57,938 bases of DNA, from assembly GCA_003599415.1 (NCBI GenBank), contig QZKB01000113.1, positions 1 to 57,938 on the forward strand. Reading direction: 5' to 3'. The position numbers and the translations under genes are program-made. This document shows positions 1-8,299 of the stretch, in pieces. This DNA is from Ignavibacteriales bacterium (lineage in GTDB: Bacteria > Bacteroidota > Ignavibacteria > Ignavibacteriales > SURF-24). How positions within the stretch are numbered: the first letter of the stretch is position 1; each line of letters opens with the position of its first letter. The notes beneath the pieces were generated by a model. It had not been told where the DNA came from. It ran no database searches and saw nothing but the letters and a program-made list of their open reading frames with translations.

Positions 1-371
1 GTACTAATTTCTTTTTCAATCAATTCAAAATCTACCGGATTAAGTTCTGAACCCGCTGAAATTTTTCTTGTTGCACATAAAACTTCTTTATATAGATTCA
101 GTTTAACCGTTATAAATGTAGATGACGATTTTATTATTCCTTTCTCCTTAATTGGGATATAACCATAGTTTCCTTTAATCTGTAATTCTCTTTCTTTATC
201 GATTTCCAGTATTAAATTCTTTCGGGCTAAATTATTTAAATTAGTCAATATGGAATAATTCCATTTAGAATAACCTTGAAGTCTTTCACTTAAGTATTTT
301 TTTATTCCTGTTTCAAGATCCTTTTGCGGAAAGAAAACAAATAGCAATATTGATAAAATCAGGTTAAACAT
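1..371 (-). CDS. flgA: FlgA, P-ring assembly chaperone (partial, C-terminus off window)
   Basis: I translated this by hand from the minus strand. It opens with ATG at 371 and stays open for 123 codons to the window edge, so the C-terminus is missing. The first 15 or so residues are hydrophobic (MFNLILSILLFVFF) and look like a signal peptide. The last 40 visible residues (VKLNLYKEVLCATRKISAG, then a stretch ending VDFELIEKEIS) have the SAF-domain look of FlgA. FlgA is a periplasmic chaperone for P-ring assembly by FlgI, so the cell should have an outer membrane. It starts 9 bases after the flgG stop, and the order flgF-flgG-flgA is common in Gram-negatives. Overall identity outside the SAF segment is weak by eye. 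Confidence 0.75.
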   Translation of the reverse strand, partial: MFNLILSILLFVFFPQKDLETGIKKYLSERLQGYSKWNYSILTNLNNLARKNLILEIDKERELQIKGNYGYIPIKEKGIIKSSSTFITVKLNLYKEVLCATRKISAGSELNPVDFELIEKEIS

Positions 372-380
372 ATCAGTTTT

Positions 381-1178
381 TTATCTCTTTAAATTATTTA
401 CCATACTAATCATATCCTCGACGGTTTTTACAGTCTTGGAGTTAATTTCATAAGCTCGTTGTGCTGTAATCATGGAAACCATTTCTTCAACAATATCAAC
501 ATTGGAAGCTTCAAGAAAACCCTGGTGTAATTCTCCGAATCCTTGTCCCCCCGGAGTTCCGAGAACCGGTGTTCCTGATTCAGTAGTTTCCTCATACATA
601 TTATCGCCAAGTGCAACTAAACCACCTGGATTTTGGAATTTGGCAAGTTCGATAGTACCAAGTTCGACATTATTACCACCGACTTCTGTTGCGGTAATAA
701 CACCATCACGAGAAATTGAAATATCAAGAACATCGCTGTTTATCCTTATACCCGGTTCAAGAATATAACCACTTGAAGTTACTATTGATCCTTCAGAAGA
801 TAATTTAAAAGCTCCGTCTCTTGTATAAGCAAATGTTCCGTCGGCTTTTCTTACCTGAAAAAATCCTTCACCCTGAATTCCGACGTCAAATTTATTTCCG
901 GTGGTCTGCATATCACCCTGTATAAAAAGTTTCTGCGTTGTTGAGGTTTGAATACCATTGCCAATTTGAATCTTTGAATTTGTATTCTCTGTAACTCCCG
1001 GCATATAAGAATTGAGCGGAGTAGTATTCACTTCCTGATACATAAGATCTTTAAACTCTGCCCTGTTCTTTTTAAAGCTTGTTGTATTAATGTTAGCAAT
1101 GTTGTTTGAAATTACTTCAATATTCACTTGTTGTGCATACATTCCTGAAGCTGCTGTTCTTAATGCTCGTGTTGACAT
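381..1178 (-). CDS. flgG: FlgG, distal rod protein
   Basis: This is the distal rod protein of the flagellar basal body, exported by the type III apparatus. At 265 residues it has the usual FlgG length (about 260). The N-terminal rod motif (ALRTAASGMYAQQVNIEVIS, then NNIANINTTSFKK) and the C-terminal motif (EASNVDIVEEMVSMITAQRA) are textbook. The ATG is preceded by AAGGAG at good spacing. It follows flgF by 11 bases and precedes flgA by 9, in one operon with fliA. Confidence 0.97.
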   Translation of the reverse strand: MSTRALRTAASGMYAQQVNIEVISNNIANINTTSFKKNRAEFKDLMYQEVNTTPLNSYMPGVTENTNSKIQIGNGIQTSTTQKLFIQGDMQTTGNKFDVGIQGEGFFQVRKADGTFAYTRDGAFKLSSEGSIVTSSGYILEPGIRINSDVLDISISRDGVITATEVGGNNVELGTIELAKFQNPGGLVALGDNMYEETTESGTPVLGTPGGQGFGELHQGFLEASNVDIVEEMVSMITAQRAYEINSKTVKTVEDMISMVNNLKR

Positions 1179-1189
1179 TTTATTTCTCC

Positions 1190-1897
1190 TTATATTTTTC
1201 CTATCTCGTTAACTCTACCAAGGTGCTGATCAAAATTCTGCATTAACTTTTGCGAAGATTCGAATGATCTGTTTAGTTCAATCATAGCCATCATTTCAAT
1301 TATGGGATTGACATTCGATTCTTCAATATATCCCTGAGAAATTTCATACTCGTTTTCTTTAGCATGACCGAAATCCCCTTTTTCATAAATAAAAGATTGA
1401 TCATTATTCCGTAATAAATTTTCCTGGCTTTCAATTTTGCCAATTAAAATCTTATCAAGAATTTTATCACCAACTTTTATTTCACCATTTGTTGAAACTC
1501 TTATACTTTTACTTGGATCAAAAAGAAGCTCGGATAAACTTATAGGCCCTTTTTGTCCTAAAACTTTATTCCCTTTATCATTTACAAGATAGCCCTCTTC
1601 CGAAAGTTTAAATTTACCGTTGCGAGTCAATTCGTTTCCTTCATCTGTCTGAATAACAAAAAAGCCGGTACCGGATAGTGAGAAGTCGTATGGATTTCCT
1701 GTAGTAATAAGTGCTCCTTCTCTGAAATCTGTTATCTGTTTAAATCCGGAAAATTCTTCTCTTTTTAAAAATTCTGTAAACGGTTCTTCTCTTTTATAAC
1801 CAGTAGAATTAATATTGGCAAGGTTATTAGCAATTATCTCCATATCCTTTTGTTGCGTCTGCATTTTTTGAGTTGTTTTGGCAATACTATCAATCAT
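1190..1897 (-). CDS. flgF: FlgF-type proximal rod protein
   Basis: A flagellar basal-body rod protein of 235 residues. The N-terminal rod segment is QKDMEIIANNLANINSTGYK, and the C-terminal segment (EESNVNPIIEMMAMIELNRS) matches the Flg_bbr_C pattern. The middle has the FlgE/F/G beta core (LSGTGFFVIQTDEGNELTRN). Its position directly before flgG and its shorter length support FlgF (proximal rod) rather than a second FlgG. It starts with ATG behind a TTGGAGT ribosome site, 17 bases after the preceding membrane-protein gene. Confidence 0.9.
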   Translation of the reverse strand: MIDSIAKTTQKMQTQQKDMEIIANNLANINSTGYKREEPFTEFLKREEFSGFKQITDFREGALITTGNPYDFSLSGTGFFVIQTDEGNELTRNGKFKLSEEGYLVNDKGNKVLGQKGPISLSELLFDPSKSIRVSTNGEIKVGDKILDKILIGKIESQENLLRNNDQSFIYEKGDFGHAKENEYEISQGYIEESNVNPIIEMMAMIELNRSFESSQKLMQNFDQHLGRVNEIGKI

Positions 1898-1914
1898 AAT
1901 TAAACTCCAATCTC

Positions 1915-2346
1915 TTATTTATTCATTAATGATTTCAATTTCATAGCAAGATCAATTTCACCGGTTGCAATTTCATATTTCTTGGCGTTTACAATTTTAT
2001 CTGCTTTTGAATTTCTTTTTGATTTTCTGATGAGAGACGATCTAAGTCTTTTCATATCATTGGAAACCGCAACCTGAAAATCCTCTGCCCGTAATTTTTC
2101 AATATTTGCTTTAAGTATATTCTGATGACGTCTTTCCGCAGATATAAAATGATGAATAGTAATTGCGATTATTCCTGCAAGCAGAACAAGTGCAGATACG
2201 CAAAAGACCAATTCAGTTATTGTGTTAAACTGAAAACCAAGGAAGTTAATTGTTCCCTGAGTGGGTTCTGTCTGAGCCTGGGCTGCTGTTACAGCGTTAA
2301 TAAGAATAACCGTAAAAAAAGAATTTCTTAAATAACCGGATTTCAT
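1915..2346 (-). CDS. Unknown single-pass membrane protein with signal peptide
   Basis: I do not recognise this 143-residue protein. Residues 1-25 look like a cleavable signal peptide (small residues before AQAQ). Residues 44-68 form one strongly hydrophobic membrane segment. The remaining 75 residues are very basic and helical (SLIRKSKRNSKADK), so after cleavage the short N-terminus would face the periplasm and the basic tail the cytoplasm. Its ATG overlaps the stop of the upstream kinase-like gene by four bases (ATGA), so translation is probably coupled. Its place between the kinase-like gene and flgF suggests a flagellum-linked membrane factor, possibly a membrane anchor for the soluble regulators upstream; that role is inference. 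Confidence 0.7.
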   Translation of the reverse strand: MKSGYLRNSFFTVILINAVTAAQAQTEPTQGTINFLGFQFNTITELVFCVSALVLLAGIIAITIHHFISAERRHQNILKANIEKLRAEDFQVAVSNDMKRLRSSLIRKSKRNSKADKIVNAKKYEIATGEIDLAMKLKSLMNK

Positions 2347-3656
2347 TTTCTTATTTTTCTCCTTAATGGAAAATTAAAAGTAACAACCGTACTGCCTATT
2401 GCAGAAGTAACGACCGTTACTTTACCCTCATGTTTTTCCATTATGTCATTAATTACTTTCAGATTCAGTTTAATTGCAGGATCACTTTCTTTGTTGTCTT
2501 TATCCATCAGAATTGCAGAGCTTATAACCTTCATTACAATTGAATCAGATTCTGCTTTCGTCTGAATAATAATTGCTGCCTCACCAGAGCTTTTTAATTT
2601 TATTATCCCAAAAAGATTTGCAAGGATCTGATTTATATGATTAGGATTGCTTAATATGGCCGGAAGGTCTTTCTGCAGATCAAGAACAAATTCAATCCTG
2701 TTATTTTCCAGGGTTGATTTAATTATCTGGAAGAAATCGTTAATAACTTTGTTAAGATCACATGGTTCAACTTTAATTTCCGCCGGATTGTTGTTTGCAA
2801 ATTTTACAAGACGGTTAACAGTCTGGTTGATTTTTTCAATCTGGGCTTTGAGTAAATCAACTTCAAAATTATCCTTTATCTCAGGAACCATAAGATCTAT
2901 CTGGCTCATTATAACCTGAAGCGGTGAGAGTATATCTGAAACAATTCCCTCTGTCATTCCACCGACTGCAGTCATTCTGTATTCATTATTCAGTTTTGCC
3001 TGGTAAGTTCTAAGATCTTCGTAAAGGCTGTTAACTTTTTTTGTAAGCATGCATTTATCAATTTTCGCAATTGCAAGGTAAACCAGAGATTCGGCAAGTT
3101 TTTTATCGAACTCGGAAATATTTTCTTCCTTTGATGTTGTAAGTAAAGCAAGCAAGCCGCGTCTTTTTACTTCTTCATACAAAGGAATTATTAAAACATT
3201 ATACTTTGGTCCGTCGGATTCATAACTGCTTAACAGTGGAAGGATTGTAGTCATTCTTGAATCGAAAACAATATTCAGAATTCCTTCTTTGTAATAACTG
3301 TTAATCGTGTTATCAAGCTGAACAGAAAGGCTTTTATCTATTGGCAAAAGAGCAGAGTAATTCTGATCGAAGAATAAAAGGCTTGCTTCCTTGGAGGGTA
3401 AAATCTTTTTAAGCGATTGCTGCAAAGCCAAAAATATTTTTTTATGATCTGAAAGGTTTGCGGTATCCCTTTCAAACATTGAGATGACGCTGAAGATATA
3501 ATTATATTTTTCAAAATAACTTACATCTGCTTTAGCATGCTTTGAATGCTGCAAAGCTCTGTGATGTATCTTGGGAACAGCATAATTACCGGAGAGTTCC
3601 TCTAACATTTTATTAAACGGAAGATAATCCGAACTATTTTCTTTAATTACTTTCAT
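2343..3656 (-). CDS. GAF-domain pseudo-histidine kinase
   Basis: A soluble 437-residue protein with the architecture GAF-like (about 65-205), HisKA-like helices (about 225-290) and HATPase-like fold (about 320-430). Where an active kinase has a motif like GIAHEINNPL, this protein has GIVSDILSPL, so serine 240 sits in place of the phospho-accepting histidine. The region expected to carry the DxGxG ATP-lid motif instead reads SSAILMDKDNKESDPA and has no glycine pair. The second N-box asparagine is also replaced. I infer a catalytically dead relative that may bind a ligand or partner instead. It is coupled (TAATG) to the HDOD gene upstream and lies in the fliA-flgFG operon. HDOD proteins often sit beside signalling proteins of this kind. 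Confidence 0.75.
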   Translation of the reverse strand: MKVIKENSSDYLPFNKMLEELSGNYAVPKIHHRALQHSKHAKADVSYFEKYNYIFSVISMFERDTANLSDHKKIFLALQQSLKKILPSKEASLLFFDQNYSALLPIDKSLSVQLDNTINSYYKEGILNIVFDSRMTTILPLLSSYESDGPKYNVLIIPLYEEVKRRGLLALLTTSKEENISEFDKKLAESLVYLAIAKIDKCMLTKKVNSLYEDLRTYQAKLNNEYRMTAVGGMTEGIVSDILSPLQVIMSQIDLMVPEIKDNFEVDLLKAQIEKINQTVNRLVKFANNNPAEIKVEPCDLNKVINDFFQIIKSTLENNRIEFVLDLQKDLPAILSNPNHINQILANLFGIIKLKSSGEAAIIIQTKAESDSIVMKVISSAILMDKDNKESDPAIKLNLKVINDIMEKHEGKVTVVTSAIGSTVVTFNFPLRRKIRK

Positions 3657-4528
3657 TAAAATCTGACTAATTTAATTTCTTCTTTTGTTGCTTCCTTGTA
3701 CCCGTCTAAATAACTGTGCATATGTTCCGCATCTTTAAATCTCAGTATGTCAATAATTGATTCATCGTACCGGATTGGTTTTTCCCAATAAAATTGTTTT
3801 ATATCAAAGTAGTTTACTGCATAATCTGCCATATGTATAACGGAAACAATTTCATTATTTATAAAAGCTTTGCCCGGGTTATGGTGGAATAAAACGGCGT
3901 CTGTTAATGCGGGCGGAAGATTCCATTTCTCTGCAAGGAATTTTGCAATCTCCTGATGCGTAAGTCCAAGTTCCTCAAATTCAGCTTCAAGAAAACTTTT
4001 CTCGCCGGTTTTTATGTGGCTTATAATTTTGAGATAAGATGAATGGAAATATTTATGTATAACGGAAATTCCCATATCGTGTATTAAGCCGGCAACAAAA
4101 GTTTCGCCGCCAAAGTTATAACCCATATCAAGAGAAATTCTTCTTGCAAGTGTTCCGGTAAGAAATGAATGGACCCACAGATCGTGGTAATTAAGATTTT
4201 CATCATTCTTAATTTTGAACGCTTCCATCATTGAAAGACTGATAAGAATGTTTTTAATATCCTGGTAACCTATAACAAGAATTGCAAAATCAATCGTGGC
4301 AACTTTTCTTGGTAAACCGTAAAGCGGAGAGTTTGCAATTGAAAGAATCTTGGTAGCAAGCCCCTGGTCCTGCCCAATCATTTTGGATAATTTAGTTGTT
4401 GATGTTGCGGGGTCATCCAGTAATTTAGCAGTATGATACATAACTTCCGAAATGACCGGTAAGGAATAAATATTCTCAAGTATCTTTTCGGTTTTTCTTC
4501 TTTTCTCTAAAAACTCTACTGTTTCCAT
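3656..4528 (-). CDS. HDOD domain protein (second of tandem pair)
   Basis: A 290-residue HDOD-domain protein. The domain fills about residues 15-215, with the typical start (LPVISEVMYHTAKLLDDPAT), IGQDQGLATKILSIANSPLY and LIHDMG. HDOD proteins are non-enzymatic HD-superfamily relatives that usually act in signalling, chemotaxis or motility control. It is a clear paralogue of the gene immediately upstream: IDFAILVIGYQDIKNI aligns with IDFAIIILGFNHIRNI. Spacing is 9 bases from the upstream HDOD stop, and the stop overlaps the next start. The exact signal or partner is not visible from the sequence. Confidence 0.88.
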   Translation of the reverse strand: METVEFLEKRRKTEKILENIYSLPVISEVMYHTAKLLDDPATSTTKLSKMIGQDQGLATKILSIANSPLYGLPRKVATIDFAILVIGYQDIKNILISLSMMEAFKIKNDENLNYHDLWVHSFLTGTLARRISLDMGYNFGGETFVAGLIHDMGISVIHKYFHSSYLKIISHIKTGEKSFLEAEFEELGLTHQEIAKFLAEKWNLPPALTDAVLFHHNPGKAFINNEIVSVIHMADYAVNYFDIKQFYWEKPIRYDESIIDILRFKDAEHMHSYLDGYKEATKEEIKLVRF

Positions 4529-4537
4529 AATTTACCT

Positions 4538-5404
4538 TTAAAAGATTATTGACTCTAATTGATTCTGAAATAGTTCTTTATAACTTAGAATAAAATTCTC
4601 TAGATATTTTTCATCACCAAGATTAAGAATACCAAGAATGTTGTTGTCTAATTTGAAATGATTGTCCCACTCAAACTCACCGAACTGTAAAAACTGCGTC
4701 ATATAATCTGCAAGATGAACGAGTGCAGTTATAGTTGTATTCTCTTCAGCATCCGATGGCTGGTGGTGATTAAGTATAACATCAGCAAGAAATTGGGGAA
4801 GATTCCACTTTTCAATTAAATAGTTGCCTATTTCCTTATGAGTAACACCAAGCACTTTTAATTCGGCTTCCTCATAAGAAATTGAAAGGTTTTCAACCAT
4901 CTCATTGATCTGTTTAAATTCACGCGGGAAATATTTGCATATAACCGGAATTCCCAAATCATGAAGCAAACCGGCAGTAAAAGCTTCTCCGCCAAACCTG
5001 AAACCCAAATCGGAAGAGATTCTTTTTGCTGCGGTAGCTGTCATTAAGGAATGTATCCAGAATTTTTTATGATCGAAATTAAGATTTTTGAAATTGTTGA
5101 AGGACTCCATTATCGAAAAAGCAACGGTAATATTTCTTATATGGTTGAAACCAAGTATGATAATGGCAAAGTCGATTGTAGATACTCTGCGGGGGAAACC
5201 GTAGAGCGGCGAATTAGCTACGGATAATAATTTAATAGACAATGCCGGATCCTTTGAAATTACCTGGCTAAGCTGGGCTGCGCTTGATTTAGGATTTTCA
5301 ATAATCGAGTTTACTTCTTCTATAATAAAAGGCAAAGCTGGCAGATTATAAATCTTTGATAATATATTCTTTGTCTTTTCTTTTTTAATTTGTTGATCAA
5401 GCAT
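4538..5404 (-). CDS. HDOD domain protein (first of tandem pair)
   Basis: A 288-residue HDOD protein, paralogous to its downstream neighbour over the full length. Visible landmarks are LPALPFIIEEVNSIIENPKS, VISKDPALSIKLLSVANSPL and the HD pair in AGLLHDLGIPVI. It overlaps the 3' end of fliA by eight bases, so it is translated from the same message as the flagellar sigma factor. The placement suggests control of FliA activity, flagellar number or turning behaviour, but the sequence itself does not show which. Confidence 0.88.
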   Translation of the reverse strand: MLDQQIKKEKTKNILSKIYNLPALPFIIEEVNSIIENPKSSAAQLSQVISKDPALSIKLLSVANSPLYGFPRRVSTIDFAIIILGFNHIRNITVAFSIMESFNNFKNLNFDHKKFWIHSLMTATAAKRISSDLGFRFGGEAFTAGLLHDLGIPVICKYFPREFKQINEMVENLSISYEEAELKVLGVTHKEIGNYLIEKWNLPQFLADVILNHHQPSDAEENTTITALVHLADYMTQFLQFGEFEWDNHFKLDNNILGILNLGDEKYLENFILSYKELFQNQLESIIF

Positions 5405-6017
5405 ACTGTACTTTCAATTCACTTTTTAATTTGCCTAATATTTTTGTGTGAACCTGGGATACGCGGGAGATAGAGATATTCAGTACCTGTGCAATCTCCT
5501 GGTAATTAAGGTTTTCGTAATAGTAAAGAGTAAGCAGCAACCGGTCGCGTTCATTTAATTTTTTTAATGCTTCCAGAAGCATTTTTTTCTCCTCGCTTTT
5601 ATCCATAATTTCTGCAGGAGTTTTAGCGTCAGACGGTAAAGTTTCATACAATGTAAAACCTTCTTCAGAAACGAGCTCATCATTTAAAGAAACATTTACA
5701 TATCTCACTTCATCAGAAGATTCCGAACGTGGTTTAATCTGTAGCTTCCTGATTTCATCAATTATTTTCCCTTTGATACGAGGAATTGCGTAGGTTTCAA
5801 ATTTAGTCCCGTAGTTCGGGTCAAATTTGTCTATGGCTTCATACAACCCCTCTACGCCAAACTGATAGAAGTCTTTATCTTCTATTACATTAGGCCGGGG
5901 GAAGCGTGAATGCTGAATAACATAATGTACTAAGTTGGAATACCTTAATACAATCTGCTTTTTTAAATCCGTAGAAGGATTACTTTTGTAGGTTGCCCAT
6001 AATTCATTATTATCCAT
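5397..6017 (-). CDS. fliA: FliA, flagellar sigma-28 factor
   Basis: The sigma factor for late flagellar genes. Region 2 is visible near the N-terminus (DFYQFGVEGLYEAIDKFDPN, then GTKFETYAIPRIKGKIIDEI). Region 4 with its helix-turn-helix is at the C-terminus (YYENLNYQEIAQVLNISISR). At 206 residues it is shorter than the enterobacterial protein (about 240). Two matching sigma-28 promoters occur ahead of the flagellin genes in this window, and an anti-sigma FlgM is encoded at 39195-39464. It follows the small membrane gene by 9 bases and overlaps the downstream HDOD gene. Confidence 0.95.
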   Translation of the reverse strand: MDNNELWATYKSNPSTDLKKQIVLRYSNLVHYVIQHSRFPRPNVIEDKDFYQFGVEGLYEAIDKFDPNYGTKFETYAIPRIKGKIIDEIRKLQIKPRSESSDEVRYVNVSLNDELVSEEGFTLYETLPSDAKTPAEIMDKSEEKKMLLEALKKLNERDRLLLTLYYYENLNYQEIAQVLNISISRVSQVHTKILGKLKSELKVQYA

Positions 6018-6026
6018 ATCTATCGC

Positions 6027-6239
6027 CTAATTTTGATTTGTTAATTTTTCTTTTTTAAATGAGCTTTTATTTATAGCGCGAATAAAAATTATCATTATTA
6101 CGGTGAACATGATTGTGAAGGCTATGAACACAACAACAGATCTGAATAATGCCGTCTCAAGCAGAATTCCCTGCTGTAAAAAAATCACTATAGATAGAAA
6201 AAATATTAAGAGCCCGATTTCTAAAACTATTTTATACAT
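6027..6239 (-). CDS. Small two-helix membrane protein, unknown
   Basis: A 70-residue protein that is nearly all membrane: helix one about residues 4-22 and helix two about 32-54, followed by a basic tail (INKSSFKKEKLTNQN). I start it at the ATG at 6239, not at the longer reading frame opening at 6269, because a perfect AGGAGG lies 5 bases upstream of 6239 inside that extension. It is the first gene of the fliA operon. I do not recognise the family. By position it might affect a membrane component of the flagellum or the FlhF/FlhG system. Confidence 0.7.
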   Translation of the reverse strand: MYKIVLEIGLLIFFLSIVIFLQQGILLETALFRSVVVFIAFTIMFTVIMIIFIRAINKSSFKKEKLTNQN

Positions 6240-6261
6240 ATAGCCTCCTACCGTGTAGAAC

Positions 6262-6276
6262 TCAAACACTATACCA
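6262..6276 (-). promoter_or_regulatory. Weak candidate sigma-54 promoter for the fliA operon
   Basis: The minus strand reads TGGTAT-N5-TTGA. The -24 GG and -12 G are at the correct 12-base spacing, but the rest differs from TGGCAC-N5-TTGC at three positions. It lies 23 bases upstream of the revised start of the small membrane gene. Support comes mainly from its position and from the much better site before fliL. Confidence 0.3.
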
Positions 6277-6349
6277 CTGATATCCGGCGATTTGAGATAG
6301 AAAAACTTCGATTTTGTTTTGAAAAGTGACTTGTTTGTCCGGCAGATTT

Positions 6350-7180
6350 TTAAGGATGGTTTATATTAGCCACCTGCTTAATTTTAGTTAGCTTTTGTGA
6401 AAGCTGGATGAAACACCGTGAGGTTTCCAGGGCTGGCTTCTGTTCAACAAAAATTGTTTGATTAAATGTTGCACTCATTACTTCCAGGTCAAACGGGATA
6501 AAACCAAAGTAGTTCACCTGTTTTTTAAGGAAATGCTGCAGGGAGGTATTAAGATTATTAAAGGTATAATCTGCATCTTCTTTTTTAAGAACTTTATTAA
6601 CAATTACCTGCAGATTAATATTTTCATTTTTCTCTGTAAGCAGTTTTATAATTGCATAGGAATCAAGTACAGATGTAGGTTCCGGATTAGTAATTACAAT
6701 AACCTGCGTAGAAGAAGCAAGAATCTCAAGAGACAGATCACTTCCGCCGGATGAAGTATCGAAAAGGATAAAATCATAATTGCCGGCAAGTGATTTTATT
6801 TCCTTTATAAGATTCCTTATTAAAACAGGATCCACAGCATCTTCATCTTTGCCGGAAAAGCCGAATAAAAAATCAAGGTTGGAATTGTAATTAGTTATAA
6901 GTTCTTTTACATCTACACCCGAATTAAGATAATCATAATATGTTTTTTGAGGTATTACATTTACAAGCGTGTGCAGGTTTGCAAAGTTAAGATCAAAATC
7001 AACAACGAGCACTTTGTAATAATTGGACGACAATAGATACGCAAGGTTAAGACAGACAAAGGATTTCCCGGTTCCGCCTTTACCTGAAGTAAATGTTATT
7101 ACCGGGACATCATTACTTGCAGAATTATTGTTCAACATTAAATTCTGCAATTCATATAATCTTTTAGCCTGGCCTAACAT
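6350..7180 (-). CDS. flhG: FlhG/FleN, MinD-like ATPase controlling flagellar number
   Basis: A MinD/ParA-family ATPase of 276 residues that works with FlhF to set flagellar number and placement. The deviant Walker A motif SGKGGTGKS is near residue 33, followed by VDFDLNFANLHTLV and DTSSGGSDLSLEILASS. The first possible codon is TTG at 7183, but the adjacent ATG at 7180 is the more likely start and overlaps the flhF stop. It is the last gene of the fliL-flhG operon. No U-rich terminator is obvious in the 110 bases after it. Confidence 0.93.
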   Translation of the reverse strand: MLGQAKRLYELQNLMLNNNSASNDVPVITFTSGKGGTGKSFVCLNLAYLLSSNYYKVLVVDFDLNFANLHTLVNVIPQKTYYDYLNSGVDVKELITNYNSNLDFLFGFSGKDEDAVDPVLIRNLIKEIKSLAGNYDFILFDTSSGGSDLSLEILASSTQVIVITNPEPTSVLDSYAIIKLLTEKNENINLQVIVNKVLKKEDADYTFNNLNTSLQHFLKKQVNYFGFIPFDLEVMSATFNQTIFVEQKPALETSRCFIQLSQKLTKIKQVANINHP

Positions 7181-8298
7181 CAACCGGAATTTCCATTATG
7201 AATAATTTTAGCAATGTACTGCGGGTCGGCAGCAATAATATCATCCGGTATAACCTGGCCGTTTGTTAAAAATTTAATTGGAATATCTACCTTACCGGTT
7301 ACATTAAGTAAGTTACCGTAAACCGCAGCTTCATCAAGCTTGGTAAAGATTAACCCGGTAAAATTAAAATCGTGGAATTTCTTAATTACATCCAGCAGAT
7401 TTCTTGTTGAATTTGTAGAACTTAAAACAAGGAAAAGTTCATCAAGATGAACAAGCGAAAGTGATTTTTTTATTTCTTTTAATGAGGCAGCATTATTCTG
7501 GCTTCTGCCCGCGGTATCAATAAAAATCAAATCTTTCTTCTTAAACTTGTTTATAAGTTTGGGAACGTCAGCCGCTTCATAACCTACAAGAAAATCAACA
7601 TTGCTTATTTCAGAAAATATTTTTAACTGATCGATAGCGCCAAGACGAAAAGTATCAAGTGAGATTATTCCTATATCCAGCTTATGAAAAATCTTGGAGA
7701 TAACAGCCAGCTTAGCAATGCACGTTGTTTTACCAACTCCGGTTGGCCCTACAAGACCTACAATCTTGGGTGATTTTTTTCTTTTAATTTCGAAATCGGA
7801 AGTATGAATTAAAGATGCAATTGAAGAAACAACATGGTCTTCAAAATTACCGTTTCCAATAAAATCAGCCTGTGAAGAAAGATGATCAACAATTTTATTT
7901 GCAAGCGAAGGAAAAACTTCTTTTATCAGAAGATCTTCTTTTAACTTTTTTAATCTTGCCGGTGTAATGTGATTTACTTTTTTCTTTTCCGGTTCCTTAA
8001 CCGCCTGTTTCTTATCAATGTGAAGAGCGGGAAAAACTTTTTCCTGAAGCTTTTGTATCTCTTTTTCAGAATGACTTTCATCGTCTCCGATAATTCTGTC
8101 TACAAGTCTTGGTTTCTCACTTTTATTGGTAGCCTTAGTTTCAACTCCGGCAATTACTTCATATTGTTTTTTCCCACCATGGTCATCATCCAAATTTACG
8201 ACCCTGGTACTTAATACAACTGCTTCTTCACCAAGCTCCTTTTTTAATTGATCCAATGCTTCTTTAAGTGTTGAAGCCAGATATTTTTTAATCTGCAT
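7180..8298 (-). CDS. flhF: FlhF, SRP-type GTPase
   Basis: A signal-recognition-particle-type GTPase of 372 residues that directs the site of flagellar assembly. The N-terminal region (MQIKKYLASTLKEALDQLKK) is the FlhF-specific start, followed by a charged linker. The G domain has P-loop GPTGVGKTT near residue 185, DTFRLGAIDQLK, DTAGR near 261 and TKLDE. It lies one base after flhA and overlaps flhG, the usual flhA-flhF-flhG order. Confidence 0.95.
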   Translation of the reverse strand: MQIKKYLASTLKEALDQLKKELGEEAVVLSTRVVNLDDDHGGKKQYEVIAGVETKATNKSEKPRLVDRIIGDDESHSEKEIQKLQEKVFPALHIDKKQAVKEPEKKKVNHITPARLKKLKEDLLIKEVFPSLANKIVDHLSSQADFIGNGNFEDHVVSSIASLIHTSDFEIKRKKSPKIVGLVGPTGVGKTTCIAKLAVISKIFHKLDIGIISLDTFRLGAIDQLKIFSEISNVDFLVGYEAADVPKLINKFKKKDLIFIDTAGRSQNNAASLKEIKKSLSLVHLDELFLVLSSTNSTRNLLDVIKKFHDFNFTGLIFTKLDEAAVYGNLLNVTGKVDIPIKFLTNGQVIPDDIIAADPQYIAKIIHNGNSG

Positions 8299-8299
8299 T

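Noticed and set aside
472..768. Plus-strand open frame opposite flgG, and many similar ones across the window
   Set aside because: All overlap a strong minus-strand gene, have no recognisable domain and lack consistent ribosome sites. I support no plus-strand gene.
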